DNA from: Marinobacter lipolyticus
Lineage (GTDB): Bacteria; Pseudomonadota; Gammaproteobacteria; Pseudomonadales; Oleiphilaceae
Assembly (NCBI RefSeq): GCF_018424605.1
Contig: NZ_QTKT01000007.1
Location: forward strand, 1-64,000
Direction of reading: 5' to 3'
DNA: 64,000 bases
Below, one piece after another: positions 24,350 through 33,156 of the stretch. Positions within the stretch are counted from its first letter, which is position 1. Every line of letters starts with the position of its first letter. The position numbers and the translations under genes were made by a program. Below the pieces are notes generated by a model that did not search any database, had not been told where the DNA came from, and saw nothing but the letters and a program-made list of their open reading frames with translations.

Positions 24350-25369
24350 TTACACGTTTGTGGATTTTCCGGTCTGCTCGCCCGCCAGACTCTTCCGCGC
24401 CTGGCGTTCCCGCTCTGCTTTCTTGCGGGCCTTGCGTTCTGCGATGATGCGGGCTGCTTCGCCGCCCACATGGGCTTCGCCGCGCTCTTCCGCCAGCCGC
24501 ATCTGCCTTTCCCGCTCGGCAAACCGTGCTTTCTGCTCTTCGGTCAGTGACTCGATGCACTGATGACAACTCACGCCCTCTTCGTACTCCGGACGCTGCT
24601 TGTCGTCCTCGGTGATCGGCCGGCGGCAGGCGTGACACTGGTCATAACCGCCACGTTCCAGCCGGTGATTCACCGTCACGCGATCATCGAACACGAAACA
24701 TTCGCCCTGCCAGAGGCTCTGCTCCTCAGGTACCTCTTCCAGGTACTTGAGGATGCCGCCGTGCAGGTGATACACCTCTTCGAACCCCTGCTCTTTCAGA
24801 TACGCTGTGGATTTCTCACAGCGGATGCCGCCGGTGCAGAACATGGCGACTTTCTTGTGTTTTGAGGGGTCCAGATTTTCCTTCACATACTCGGGGAACT
24901 GTCGGAAGGTGTCAGTGGCCGGATTGACGGCATTTTTGAACGTTCCGATCTCCACTTCGTACTGGTTGCGGGTATCTACCAGAACTACGTCGGGGTCCGA
25001 GATCAGATCATTCCAGTCTTTTGGCTGCACGTAAGTGCCCACGATGCGCCTGGGATCGATCCCCTCGACACCCATGGTGACGATCTCTTTCTTGAGCTTC
25101 ACTTTGGTGCGCTTGAACGGCTGGATATCCACGAAGGATTCCTTGTAATCAATGCCGTCGAAACGCTCATCGCTAGCCAACCACGCCTTGACGGCATCAA
25201 CCCCGCCACGGCTGCCAGCGATGGTGCCGTTGATACCTTCCCGCGCCAGCAACAGAGTGCCGTGCACGTCCTGCTCAAGCAATACATCCAGCAACGGCTG
25301 GCGAAGGGCTTTGTAATCGTTCAGAACTGCGAACTTGTACAGTGCGCAGACAACCACATCCTGACTCAT
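24350..25369 (-). CDS. trhO: tRNA uridine(34) hydroxylase TrhO (YceA), rhodanese family
   Basis: TrhO hydroxylates U34 of tRNAs on the way to 5-(carboxy)methoxyuridine modifications, using oxygen. The 339-residue protein has the family order: an acylphosphatase-like N-terminal domain (~1-95), a rhodanese domain (~120-220) with the active-site loop [12 protein letters not shown] and conserved Cys, and a C-terminal zinc-ribbon-like part with CHACRRPI and CHQCIESL. An unusually basic, Arg/Lys-rich helical tail follows ([20 protein letters not shown]). The start has a GAGAGA RBS. A terminator of the upstream DsbA-like gene separates the units. Confidence 0.93.
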   Translation of the reverse strand: MSQDVVVCALYKFAVLNDYKALRQPLLDVLLEQDVHGTLLLAREGINGTIAGSRGGVDAVKAWLASDERFDGIDYKESFVDIQPFKRTKVKLKKEIVTMGVEGIDPRRIVGTYVQPKDWNDLISDPDVVLVDTRNQYEVEIGTFKNAVNPATDTFRQFPEYVKENLDPSKHKKVAMFCTGGIRCEKSTAYLKEQGFEEVYHLHGGILKYLEEVPEEQSLWQGECFVFDDRVTVNHRLERGGYDQCHACRRPITEDDKQRPEYEEGVSCHQCIESLTEEQKARFAERERQMRLAEERGEAHVGGEAARIIAERKARKKAERERQARKSLAGEQTGKSTNV

Positions 25370-25413
25370 TTCTCTCTCCTGCGGGCCGGACCGTAAATCC
25401 GGAGCATGGGTTT

Positions 25414-25461
25414 AAAAAAAACCCCGTTGCCGGCGATCGCTGGATCGGGAGGCATACGGGG
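25414..25461 (-). terminator. Terminator of the DsbA-like gene
   Basis: On the minus strand CCCCGT pairs with ACGGGG around a long loop holding a smaller GATC-rich hairpin. Eight U residues follow directly. It lies about 35 bases past the DsbA-like stop. Confidence 0.75.
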
Positions 25462-25497
25462 GATCGGAATTCTAACTAACCGGGCACACCGATCAAG

Positions 25498-26232
25498 TTA
25501 ATCCTGATTACCATTCGCCAATTCACGCTCCACCACGGCAGACAACTGGCCCCAGCCCGGACGGGTCAGGCGGATGTTGTCGACCAGCACGGTGGGGGTG
25601 CTGGTCACCCGCATCTGCATGGCAACCTGCAGGCTCTGCTCCACCGCCTCACGGTGCAGTTCGGTGGTCATGCAGCGGCGGAAACGACGCTCTTCGAGAC
25701 CCAGGTCGCTGGCGTAGCGGGAGAAGGTGGCCAGGGGATCACCGGACCCGCTCCACTCGGTCTGCATGTCGTACAGCTCGTCGTGCATTTGCCAATAGGC
25801 ACCCTGATCACCGGCACAGCGGGCGGCCTGGGCGGCGGGCATGGCGTTCTTGTGCTGCTGCAGGGGCAGGTCGAAATACACGAAGCGAACCTGCCCGGAC
25901 TCGACATACTCCTCTTTCAGGCGCTTGCTGGCGTCCGAGAAGCGTCCGCAGGCAGGGCACTGGTAATCGGCGAATTCGCGGACCACCATCGGCGCGTCAG
26001 CGTCGCCGACGGAAATGCCATAGCGATCCAGCGCTGCGGGGAAGGCGTCTGCGTCAGGGGCCGCAACCGGAAGCTCGTCCGACGTCTTGTCCGGCGCCGC
26101 CGTCAGAAAGAACACGCCGATGATGGCTGCGACGATCGCGAGGGCTGTTACGCCGAGCACCAGCGGTTTGCGGTTCTGAGGTTTTGCCGGTGATGGCTGG
26201 CCGGTTTCCTTGCGTCGTTTTGCTTCACCCAT
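25498..26232 (-). CDS. Membrane-anchored DsbA-family thiol oxidoreductase
   Basis: The 244-residue protein has a charged cytoplasmic N-terminus (MGEAKRRKETGQ), one transmembrane anchor (LVLGVTALAIVAAIIGVFFL, ~24-43) and a periplasmic thioredoxin-like domain. The active-site motif is C92-P-A-C95 in FADYQCPACGRF. The cis-proline loop is TSTPTV and DLPLQQHKNAMPAAQAARCA is the usual helical insertion of the Thioredoxin_4/BdbD group. It likely oxidises or isomerises substrate disulfides in the periplasm. Partners are not adjacent. The MGEAKRRKE start resembles SEC-C/YchJ-like N-termini by chance; no metal motif follows. Confidence 0.88.
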   Translation of the reverse strand: MGEAKRRKETGQPSPAKPQNRKPLVLGVTALAIVAAIIGVFFLTAAPDKTSDELPVAAPDADAFPAALDRYGISVGDADAPMVVREFADYQCPACGRFSDASKRLKEEYVESGQVRFVYFDLPLQQHKNAMPAAQAARCAGDQGAYWQMHDELYDMQTEWSGSGDPLATFSRYASDLGLEERRFRRCMTTELHREAVEQSLQVAMQMRVTSTPTVLVDNIRLTRPGWGQLSAVVERELANGNQD

Positions 26233-26343
26233 ACGAACTCCTTGTTATTCGCTGTTGTGTTGTTTATTGGTTTTCAGGGGTTTGTGAGCACGCTAAGATC
26301 CTTTATATCCTACAAAAGTTCCAACAAAAATTAAGGAATACTC

Positions 26344-27309
26344 ATGGCTTTGCCTGATTCTCTGAAGAACCGCCTGTCTCTGCCTCTGGTGGCCGCCCCC
26401 ATGTTTCTGATCTCCGGCCCGGAGCTGGCGCTTGCGTGTTGCCAACAAGGCATCGTGGGCAGTTTCCCGGCGCTGAACCAGCGCACCAGCGAAGGCTTCG
26501 AGCAGTGGTTGATTCAGATGAACAACGAGCTTGAAGCGCTCCGTGACGCGGATCCCGACCACCCGCCTGCCCCCTATGCGGTCAATCTCATTGTGCATCG
26601 CACCAACCCCCGCTGGCAGGCGGACCTGGAGCTGTGCGTGAAACACCGGGTGCCGATCATCATTACCTCGCTGGGGGCGGCCAGCCAGGTGGTTGACGCG
26701 GCGCACAGCTACGGCGGCCTGGTGTTCCACGATGTGACCAACCAGAAACACGCCCGCAAAGCCGCCGAGGCCGGCGTGGACGGCATCATCGCAGTGGCCG
26801 CCGGCGCCGGCGGCCATGCCGGCACCATCAACCCGATTGTGCTGGTGCACGAAATTCGCGAGGTCTTTGACGGCGCCATCCTGCTGGCCGGCGGACTGTC
26901 ACAGGGCGAGGACATTCTGGCGGCCCGGGCCATGGGGGCCGATCTCGCCTACATGGGCACCCGGTTTATCAACACCGAGGAATCCCAGGCGGACGACGCC
27001 TATCGCAACATGATCATCGAAGCGGTGTCCGGCGACATCATTCATACCCCGGCGGTTTCCGGCGTGCCCGCCAGTTTCATGCGCCAGAGCCTGGAGGCGG
27101 CGGGCTTCCCCATGGACAAACTGCATCAGGCCGGTGATGTGAACTATGGCGAGAAGCTCAAACCCATCGACGACGAGGCCAAGGCCTGGAAAACCGTATG
27201 GTCGGCGGGACAGGGCGTGAGCCAGATTCGGGATGTGGTGTCGGTACAGACCCTGGTGGAGCGTCTCGAGCGCGAATACCGCGAGGCACAGCAGAGGCTG
27301 TGTCGCTAG
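26344..27309 (+). CDS. Nitronate monooxygenase family FMN oxidoreductase
   Basis: The 321-residue TIM barrel has the NMO/2-nitropropane dioxygenase motifs: LVAAPMFLISGPELALACC at the N-terminus, GVDGIIAVAAGAGGHAGTIN near 138-158 for FMN phosphate binding, and ILLAGGLSQGEDILAARAMGADLAYMGTRFINTEES near 178-215. Members oxidise alkyl nitronates; many are annotated enoyl-ACP reductase FabK-like. The AGAGGHAG loop, with its likely catalytic His, favours NMO. The gene stands alone with a weak AAGGAAT RBS. Substrate cannot be fixed from sequence. Confidence 0.9.
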   Translation: MALPDSLKNRLSLPLVAAPMFLISGPELALACCQQGIVGSFPALNQRTSEGFEQWLIQMNNELEALRDADPDHPPAPYAVNLIVHRTNPRWQADLELCVKHRVPIIITSLGAASQVVDAAHSYGGLVFHDVTNQKHARKAAEAGVDGIIAVAAGAGGHAGTINPIVLVHEIREVFDGAILLAGGLSQGEDILAARAMGADLAYMGTRFINTEESQADDAYRNMIIEAVSGDIIHTPAVSGVPASFMRQSLEAAGFPMDKLHQAGDVNYGEKLKPIDDEAKAWKTVWSAGQGVSQIRDVVSVQTLVERLEREYREAQQRLCR

Positions 27310-27333
27310 ACTGCGTAGCCAGAGCGCAGAGCT

Positions 27334-27371
27334 CGACCCGGGCCAGCCCTTCACTGGTCTGACCCGGGTCG
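27334..27371. terminator. Hairpin between convergent NMO-like and DUF5666 genes
   Basis: CGACCCGGG pairs perfectly with CCCGGGTCG around a 20-base loop in the 76-base convergent gap. There is no clear U-run on either strand; a bidirectional 3'-end role is inferred from position. Confidence 0.6.
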
Positions 27372-27385
27372 GCTACGATTAGCGG

Positions 27386-28921
27386 TCAGTCGTCGCGGTC
27401 GTCAGACTCCTCGTCTTCCAGCTCCACCTCATCGGCGACGTAGTTATTGCTGCCAACGGGGCTCTCGATGTACTCCACCTCAAGCAGCGGGCGCTGACCC
27501 TCGTTGAACAAGTCTTCCACGAGCGCTCGGTTTCCATCCTCGAAAGCCCCATCGTCGGCAGCGATCCGCACCCCCAGTACGGTAATGGTGGTACTGTCGA
27601 TGGCGGTGAGGCGCCCGGTCAACTCAAACTCGGCGTCGTCAATGGGCTCGCGCTCGATCTTGACCGCTTCAAGGAATACTGTGCCGGCCTGATCAGACCG
27701 CTCAATGCCCTCGACCTCCAGTTCGAAGGCGCCGTTGAGATCGTCGAACCCGATGCGGCGATCGTCTTCATCGTCGCTGATAATGGTCAGCGGGGTGACC
27801 CGCACCAGCACACCGCCTACCCGGAAGGACTGGGCCTGGGGATCGATAGAGGCCGTGTCCACAGGGCCCTCCACTTCCGCATTGGCATCGCGGATGTCGA
27901 TCTCCTCCGCTTCCACCCGACCGTCTGCCAGGAAGTCGCCCTCCACCTGAATCAACAGGCCGGGCTGCAGGTCACTGGCGGTGAGGCCGTCATCGAACAC
28001 GTCGTCGTTGGGCACCACCACGGTCAGACCGTTGATGGTAAAGGTGCGATCGGTTGCGCGGTAGGCTGTGGCAACCGGCCCGGCAAACTCGATGTCGTCG
28101 CCATCGCGGCGTTCATAGCGGCGGGTTTCGTCCCGCTCCAGACTCGTTGCACGAATGGCTGGCTCATCGTTGACGGTGACGATTTCACCTTCGGCTTCCA
28201 CCCGGAACCCCGGCGTCTGCAAATCCGACGGAGTCAGCCCGTCTTCGAAGGTTGTATTCTGCTCGTCGAACTCGACAAGGAAGCCGTTGATCCGGAACTG
28301 ATTCGCCTCGACAGCGCCGGAGTCACCGTCAACGCTGCCCTCGATTTCCACATCACGGGCGGCCGCGTCCACAGCGCCGATGTAACTGGCCCGGTAGTCC
28401 CCATTGGGGAGGCGCCAGCCGCTGACACGAACGACGTCACCAGCGGCCAGGGTTTGCAGTGAAACGCCCCTGAAGACGGTCTGCTTGTCCGCAACGATGG
28501 TCTGGCCATAGAGGGTGATGGTCACGCTCTCCCGGATCGTGCTGTCATCCGGATCGGCGACCGCCACCAGATCCCCGATCTCGCCGCGGAAGGTATCATC
28601 GTATTCCACCCGCTCCGCGGTGCCACTGCCGTCGCTGCGCCATTCGCCGTCGATGCGCAGGATCATGCCCTTATCAAGCTGGCTTTCCGTGGTGATGCCG
28701 TCATCGCTGGCGACATTGCCGTCGGTTTCGAAGCGGATACCGTTAACGAACACACTGCCGAATCCGGACACCGGGCCAACACTGGAGCCGGTGCCGCGAA
28801 TACCGCCGTCGGCCACACCAATACCACCGCCGCCACCTCCGCCACCACACGCGGCAAGCAACGCGGCGCTCAGTGGCACCGCAGCCAGAGTCAGGTGGCG
28901 GATCGAGAATATCGATTTCAT
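27386..28921 (-). CDS. DUF5666 repeat lipoprotein (copy 1)
   Basis: About 511 residues. The lipoprotein signal peptide (LAAVPLSAALLAAC) places the lipidated Cys before a run of eight glycines. About six DUF5666-type beta repeats of ~70 residues follow, each around a GxVxxxxxxxFxVNGxxV core (examples SVFVNGIRFETDG, FRINGFLVEF, FTINGLTVVV). The C-terminus is very acidic (ELEDEESDDRDD). I chose the ATG that gives the lipobox and has RBS GGAGAG; an upstream frame extension is the end of the preceding gene's region. The start overlaps the DUF6502 stop by four bases. Function unknown; surface or periplasmic location is inferred. It is paralogous to the second DUF5666 gene nearby. Confidence 0.85.
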   Translation of the reverse strand: MKSIFSIRHLTLAAVPLSAALLAACGGGGGGGGIGVADGGIRGTGSSVGPVSGFGSVFVNGIRFETDGNVASDDGITTESQLDKGMILRIDGEWRSDGSGTAERVEYDDTFRGEIGDLVAVADPDDSTIRESVTITLYGQTIVADKQTVFRGVSLQTLAAGDVVRVSGWRLPNGDYRASYIGAVDAAARDVEIEGSVDGDSGAVEANQFRINGFLVEFDEQNTTFEDGLTPSDLQTPGFRVEAEGEIVTVNDEPAIRATSLERDETRRYERRDGDDIEFAGPVATAYRATDRTFTINGLTVVVPNDDVFDDGLTASDLQPGLLIQVEGDFLADGRVEAEEIDIRDANAEVEGPVDTASIDPQAQSFRVGGVLVRVTPLTIISDDEDDRRIGFDDLNGAFELEVEGIERSDQAGTVFLEAVKIEREPIDDAEFELTGRLTAIDSTTITVLGVRIAADDGAFEDGNRALVEDLFNEGQRPLLEVEYIESPVGSNNYVADEVELEDEESDDRDD

Positions 28922-29781
28922 TGGTTGCTCTCCATGTCCGGGTCCGGCTGTAACGGTTCCTCGAAATAGAAAATGCTGACGCCGGTTCTGACCGACTCCC
29001 CGGTCTGGCCCTTGCCCCCGGCACCGGCGATATCCCGGTCGTGGGGGCCCAGCCACTGGTCCAGCTGCTCGAGGAGTTCCTGGGACCGGGCAGCGGCATG
29101 TTGCCGCCAGCGGGCCATGATTTCCGGCGGAACGTTGTTGTACGTCAGTGTGCGCTGGAACAGGGGCTGACGGTCTGATTCGCCACTGACCAGATTATGA
29201 TCAATCGTAACGATTAAATCTGATACGTCTTCACCGAAGATCTGGAGCATTTCCTCGTTGTCCCCCGCCGGCACATAGGCGCGCTGTTTCAGCACCAGAT
29301 GGCCGGAATCACCGTCGACCGCCACAACACCCACCCGAACCAGTTCGTCCAGCACCGCTCTGGGTGGCATGTCGCCACTGTAGCGCTTGACCAGCTCGCT
29401 GAAGCTCATGGCGCCGTCAAACGCCAGCAGCGCGGGCTCGCCGTCCCGGTTCTGGAACGCGGCGTCATGCACCCAGCCGGACACCACGCGAGAGGCCCGG
29501 TTGGCCTGGCTGGCGGTGGCGTTGCCCGCAGGCTCGCCCGCCAGGTTCTCCCGGTGCCGCCTGACTTCTTTGCGGGTCAGACCGGTCATCACCGCTGCGC
29601 GGGAATCCGTGGGTTTCCGGCGTCCGTCGCCGAAATCTTCCAGTGCCGCTTCCACGTAGGCCCGCTTGACCAGGTCCGCGAATTCAGCGAACGGAATCCC
29701 ATTGCGGAGCAGGAGCCGGGCAAGGGGGCGCAGAATTCGATACAGCGCCCGATGCAGAGGTGGGGTGTCGGAATGTTTCAT
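28918..29781 (-). CDS. DUF6502 protein, possible helix-turn-helix regulator
   Basis: The 287-residue protein opens with LHRALYRILRPLARLLLRNG and a conserved FADLVKRAYVEAALEDF block. The segment SRAAVMTGLTRKEVRRHRE looks like a helix-turn-helix, so DNA binding is plausible but not proven. The C-terminal half has no motif I know. The stop overlaps the DUF5666 start by four bases, indicating coupled translation. The palindrome TGGGATTGTATTCCCA lies 4 bases before the ATG, and the TACAAT inside it is so close to the start that the mRNA could be leaderless; no RBS is visible. The same operator precedes the other DUF5666 gene. Confidence 0.75.
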   Translation of the reverse strand: MKHSDTPPLHRALYRILRPLARLLLRNGIPFAEFADLVKRAYVEAALEDFGDGRRKPTDSRAAVMTGLTRKEVRRHRENLAGEPAGNATASQANRASRVVSGWVHDAAFQNRDGEPALLAFDGAMSFSELVKRYSGDMPPRAVLDELVRVGVVAVDGDSGHLVLKQRAYVPAGDNEEMLQIFGEDVSDLIVTIDHNLVSGESDRQPLFQRTLTYNNVPPEIMARWRQHAAARSQELLEQLDQWLGPHDRDIAGAGGKGQTGESVRTGVSIFYFEEPLQPDPDMESNQ

Positions 29782-29784
29782 GTT

Positions 29785-29800
29785 TGGGATTGTATTCCCA
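29785..29800. promoter_or_regulatory. TGGGA-N6-TCCCA operator before the DUF6502 gene
   Basis: TGGGATTGTATTCCCA is a perfect inverted repeat directly upstream of the minus-strand ATG. It contains TACAAT on the coding strand, a likely -10 element. Two identical-architecture sites precede the neighbouring DUF5666 gene. Confidence 0.65.
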
Positions 29801-29821
29801 TGGCAACATCAAAACCAGAAA

Positions 29822-29849
29822 CACCCGGTGACGGAGTGTTCACCGGGTG
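29822..29849 (-). terminator. Terminator of DUF5666 copy 2
   Basis: CACCCGGTGA pairs perfectly with TCACCGGGTG. On the minus strand it is followed by TTTCTGGTTTTG, a broken U-rich tract, about 10 bases past the DUF5666 stop. Confidence 0.75.
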
Positions 29850-29859
29850 CCCGCCACGA

Positions 29860-31311
29860 TCAGTCGTCTTCCTCAATCTCTTCAATAACGTACTCGCCAC
29901 CGCTGGTGCGAACGTATTCCACCTCTACCTCGTCACCGACCTGAAACCCGGAGAAATCGGCAGAGCCGCGCTGCAGCTCCAGCCCCATAACGGTAAGGGT
30001 AACGTCGCTCAGGGCGGTGATCCGGCCCTCCAGCTCAAAGCCGTCGTCATCATCGTCTTCCCGCTCGATGGTGATGGCCTCCAGGAAGCCGCCCTCACCG
30101 GAACGCTGACGACCTTCGATTTCCAGGAAATCGCCAACATTGAGGCTTTCGATGTCGCGGGTTCGCAGCGTGATGCTGTCGTCATCGTCATCACCGTCGT
30201 CGTCCTCAATCAGCGTGGCGCTGGTCAGAACCACACGCACTCCGCTGACAATCAGGGTCTCGCTGTCGGGTCTGGACTCGATCACGCCCTCCAGCTCGGC
30301 ATCGCCATCCCGCGGCTCGATTTTTTCCGCCACCAGCACACCGTTGCGGTATTCACCTTCCACTTTGACCAGCAAGCCGTCGGCCAGGTCGCTTTCCCGC
30401 AGGCCATCGTCGAACTCGGTGCCACCATCAACCTGCACCTGAATGCCATTAACGAAGAAGGTGCGGCTGGCGGCGTTCAGGTCGTACACGCTGCCGGCGA
30501 TCTCCACGTCGTCGTCATCGTCAAACAGGTCGTCTTCGTCGTCGATTTCCCGGGCGATCAGCACGGTACCTTCCGCGTTCAGGCTGCCCTCCACTTCCAC
30601 GGCCAGGCCGTTTTGCAGATCACCCGCGCTCAGGTCGTCATCGAAAACCGCGCTGGTGTAGCTGACCGGAAATCCGTTGAGGGTGAAGGTCTGGGCCTCG
30701 GCATCCAGATTTTCCACTACGCCCTCGATCTCCACGTCATTGTCGTCATCAAAATCCACCCCGATGGCCCGAACGCCGACAAAACTGGCGCGGAATGAGC
30801 CATCCGCCAGCGGCCAGCCGCTAACCCGTACCCGGTAGGTGTCCGGCGCGACACCGTTCAGTTCAACCGGGCTCAGCCCCTTGAACACGGTTTGGCCATC
30901 CAGGCGCACCGTCTGGCCGGCCACGGTCAGCTCACCCACATTGTCCACATCGTCCCAGGTGGCGGCGGTCAGCGGGCCCCGCAGAGTGTCGTCGTAGTCG
31001 ATCCGCTGGGCCTCTCCCTCACCACGGTCACCCCAGCTACCGCGCACCTTGAGGATCATGCCTTTCTCGAGCTGGGTTTCCCGCTCGATCCCATCGTCAC
31101 TGGTCACTGAACCGTCTGTCCGGAAGCGCGTTCCGTTGACGTAGACGCTGCCAAAACCGGACACCGGCCCGATACTGGACCCGCTGGACGTACTGACGCC
31201 GTCCGACCCACCGGAACTGCCGCTTCCGCCGCCACCGCAGGCGGCCAGGACACTGACGAGCGCACCACCGAGGGCAAATCTGATCGCTGTAGCCAAGGCA
31301 TTGTGTTTCAT
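29860..31311 (-). CDS. DUF5666 repeat lipoprotein (copy 2)
   Basis: About 483 residues. A lipoprotein signal (IRFALGGALVSVLAAC) is followed by GGGGSGSSGG and a series of DUF5666 repeats (SVYVNGTRFRTDG, TFTLNGFPVSY, TFFVNGIQVQVDG and others). It is strongly acidic, with runs such as DDEDDLFDDDDD and EDDDGDDDDDS, and ends EEIEEDD. Such acidity suggests cation binding or life at high salt, by inference. The ATG with the lipobox and RBS GGAGAAG was chosen over an upstream in-frame ATG. Two TGGGA-N6-TCCCA operators lie 34 and 59 bases upstream. It aligns in layout with copy 1, so the pair arose by duplication. Confidence 0.85.
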   Translation of the reverse strand: MKHNALATAIRFALGGALVSVLAACGGGGSGSSGGSDGVSTSSGSSIGPVSGFGSVYVNGTRFRTDGSVTSDDGIERETQLEKGMILKVRGSWGDRGEGEAQRIDYDDTLRGPLTAATWDDVDNVGELTVAGQTVRLDGQTVFKGLSPVELNGVAPDTYRVRVSGWPLADGSFRASFVGVRAIGVDFDDDNDVEIEGVVENLDAEAQTFTLNGFPVSYTSAVFDDDLSAGDLQNGLAVEVEGSLNAEGTVLIAREIDDEDDLFDDDDDVEIAGSVYDLNAASRTFFVNGIQVQVDGGTEFDDGLRESDLADGLLVKVEGEYRNGVLVAEKIEPRDGDAELEGVIESRPDSETLIVSGVRVVLTSATLIEDDDGDDDDDSITLRTRDIESLNVGDFLEIEGRQRSGEGGFLEAITIEREDDDDDGFELEGRITALSDVTLTVMGLELQRGSADFSGFQVGDEVEVEYVRTSGGEYVIEEIEEDD

Positions 31312-31344
31312 CGTTCTTCTCCAGACGTGTTTTCGCTTCTGTTT

Positions 31345-31360
31345 TGGGATATTTTTCCCA
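31345..31360. promoter_or_regulatory. TGGGA-N6-TCCCA operator, proximal site for DUF5666 copy 2
   Basis: TGGGATATTTTTCCCA is a perfect inverted repeat of the same architecture as the site before the DUF6502 gene. It lies between the distal site and the start codon, in the expected promoter region. Confidence 0.65.
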
Positions 31361-31369
31361 TTTGCTATT

Positions 31370-31385
31370 TGGGAAAATAATCCCA
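31370..31385. promoter_or_regulatory. TGGGA-N6-TCCCA operator, distal site for DUF5666 copy 2
   Basis: TGGGAAAATAATCCCA lies 25 bases centre to centre from the proximal site, about two and a half helical turns. Only the fixed pentamers are shared; the inner six bases differ, which points to a protein-binding dyad and not a copied repeat. Confidence 0.65.
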
Positions 31386-31483
31386 TTTTTATTGATTGTC
31401 CAGTTTTTGCTCATTAAGAATTTGTGAACTTTTGCCCCCAGGGCGCGTAAGCTCTTCAGACATCATTTGAAAGGAGCGACACC

Positions 31484-31657
31484 ATGCTGGGATTTTTAAA
31501 AGGCGATCCGAAGAAGAAGCTGCAGAAAGCGTATGAGGACAAGCTCGCCAAGGCGCTCCACGCACAGCGCAACGGCGATCTGCGCTCGCACGGCACGCTT
31601 ATGGAAGAAGCGGAGAAAATCTACGCGGAGATACAGGCACTGGAAAAGCAGGCGTGA
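31484..31657 (+). CDS. Small DUF6435-like protein
   Basis: A 57-residue protein, MLGFLKGDPKKKLQKAYEDK onward, that is highly charged and predicted all-helical with a KxxQKAYExKLxxALxAQRNGD pattern. Short proteins of this look in pseudomonads and relatives carry the label DUF6435; function unknown. The RBS AAAGGAGCG eight bases before the ATG is excellent, which supports a real gene. It reads toward the convergent cbpM. No signal peptide, so it is cytosolic. Confidence 0.8.
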   Translation: MLGFLKGDPKKKLQKAYEDKLAKALHAQRNGDLRSHGTLMEEAEKIYAEIQALEKQA

Positions 31658-31666
31658 GCCGGGGAG

Positions 31667-32011
31667 TTACCACTCCCCCATCAGTTGTCGCAGTTGCTGG
31701 TTCAGCCGGTCAACCTCGCGGCGCATCTGCTGAACCTCGTCCAGAAGATCCAGGGACATGGCCAGCCCGGGCAGGTTGATCTTGAGGTCGTGCTGTAACC
31801 GTTGGGCCTTCCGCAGCCGCGCGAGGGCAGCCAGATCAAACTGCCACTGGCGCTCCTCCGGCCCCTCCTTCACCGGCGCAATGATGCCGTAGCTGACAAG
31901 TTTGATGACAAACTCCGCGTGGCACTCGCCCCGTTCGCAGATCTCGCGCAGGGTGAGGGTCATCTGCGGCTCGTCCACGTCCACGGTCAGAATCGAGTCT
32001 TTGCTGGTCAT
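31667..32011 (-). CDS. cbpM: Chaperone modulatory protein CbpM
   Basis: The 114-residue MerR-like wHTH-fold protein binds the J-domain of CbpA and inhibits it. The N-terminal TLREICERGECHAEFVIKLVSYGIIAP and LARLRKAQRLQHDLKINLPGLAMSLDLLDEV match CbpM. It ends with a coiled segment EVQQMRREVDRLNQQLRQLM. It lies 39 bases downstream of cbpA on the same strand, the standard cbpA-cbpM operon. Confidence 0.9.
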   Translation of the reverse strand: MTSKDSILTVDVDEPQMTLTLREICERGECHAEFVIKLVSYGIIAPVKEGPEERQWQFDLAALARLRKAQRLQHDLKINLPGLAMSLDLLDEVQQMRREVDRLNQQLRQLMGEW

Positions 32012-32050
32012 TTCCGGCTCCTCTTACCGAAGCTGTACCTGTGCCTGAAC

Positions 32051-33025
32051 CTAAACATGAAGCTTGCTGCGGGGATTGAAGTTCGCCTCAGCCTCCGCTA
32101 GCTCCTGATAGAGCTTTTCCGCTTGTTCGGAGTGCTGTTCCGGCATCACGATCTGAAGCAATACAATCTGATCCCCCGGATGCTTGCCCGGCAGCCCCTT
32201 GCCCTTGAGGCGAAGCCGACGCCCGCTGGATGAGCCCCTGGGCACCTTCACTTTCACCCTGGAACCCACCGTCGGCACTGTGATCTGGGCGCCCAGCGCG
32301 GCTTCCCACGGCGCAATGGGCACCGTGACCACCACATCCCGCCCCTCAACACTGAACAGCGGGTGCGGTGCCAGTTCCACTTCGATCAACAGATCGCCGG
32401 CCTCTCCCCCACCGATACCGGGCGAGCCCTGGCCTTTCAGGCGCAGATGCTGGCCCTCGCGCATACCGGCGGGGATTTTCACTTTCAGGTTCTTCTGGCG
32501 GGCGACGATGCGGCCATGGTCGTCAGCCTCATGCACCCGGAACGACACCTGCTTTTCGCAGCCGTGAAAAACCTCCTCCAGGAACAGCGCCAGCCGAGCA
32601 TGAACATCTTCACCCCGCATCGGGGCACGTTGCCGGAAGCCGCCGCCACCGAAGCCCTGGCCGGAAAACCCACCGCCACGGCCACCGCCGAAGATCTCCT
32701 CGAAGAAATCACTGAACTGCCGGGCGTCGGCGTCGGTGTAGCCGCCACCGCCGAAGCCGGACGCACTCTGCCAGCCCGGAGGCGGCTCGAACGAGCCGTC
32801 GGGCCTGGCACCGTATTTGCGGAGCTCGTCGTACTCGGCCCGCTTTTCGGGGTCTTTGAGTACTTCGTAAGCTTCACCCAGGTCTTTGAACTTGGTGTCG
32901 GCATCGTCTTCCTTGCTGACGTCCGGGTGGTACTTGCGGGCCAGCTTGCGATAGGCCTTTTTGATGTCCTCAGGGGAGGCAGACTCGCTCACACCGAGAA
33001 CGGCGTAATAGTCTTTGAAGTCCAT
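32051..33025 (-). CDS. cbpA: DnaJ-class co-chaperone CbpA
   Basis: A type II Hsp40 of about 324 residues. The J-domain (~1-70) carries the HPD motif in [13 protein letters not shown] Gly/Phe-rich linker ([16 protein letters not shown], then [13 protein letters not shown]) follows, and two C-terminal beta domains have the peptide-binding face. No zinc-finger CXXCXGXG repeats are present, which separates it from DnaJ. The start MDFKDYY with AGGAG upstream was chosen over an ATG four codons earlier. CbpA stimulates DnaK and in other bacteria also binds curved DNA in stationary phase. Confidence 0.92.
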   Translation of the reverse strand: MDFKDYYAVLGVSESASPEDIKKAYRKLARKYHPDVSKEDDADTKFKDLGEAYEVLKDPEKRAEYDELRKYGARPDGSFEPPPGWQSASGFGGGGYTDADARQFSDFFEEIFGGGRGGGFSGQGFGGGGFRQRAPMRGEDVHARLALFLEEVFHGCEKQVSFRVHEADDHGRIVARQKNLKVKIPAGMREGQHLRLKGQGSPGIGGGEAGDLLIEVELAPHPLFSVEGRDVVVTVPIAPWEAALGAQITVPTVGSRVKVKVPRGSSSGRRLRLKGKGLPGKHPGDQIVLLQIVMPEQHSEQAEKLYQELAEAEANFNPRSKLHV

Positions 33026-33156
33026 GGATCTCCTCATCTACGGTCATTATCAATTCCCGTATTTAGCCATTAGTATAGGCAGCCGCCGACACTCGGCAAT
33101 GAACGACCCTGGTTTTCCTGTAACAACGGCCAACGCACACGGTGCCCCCACATTCC

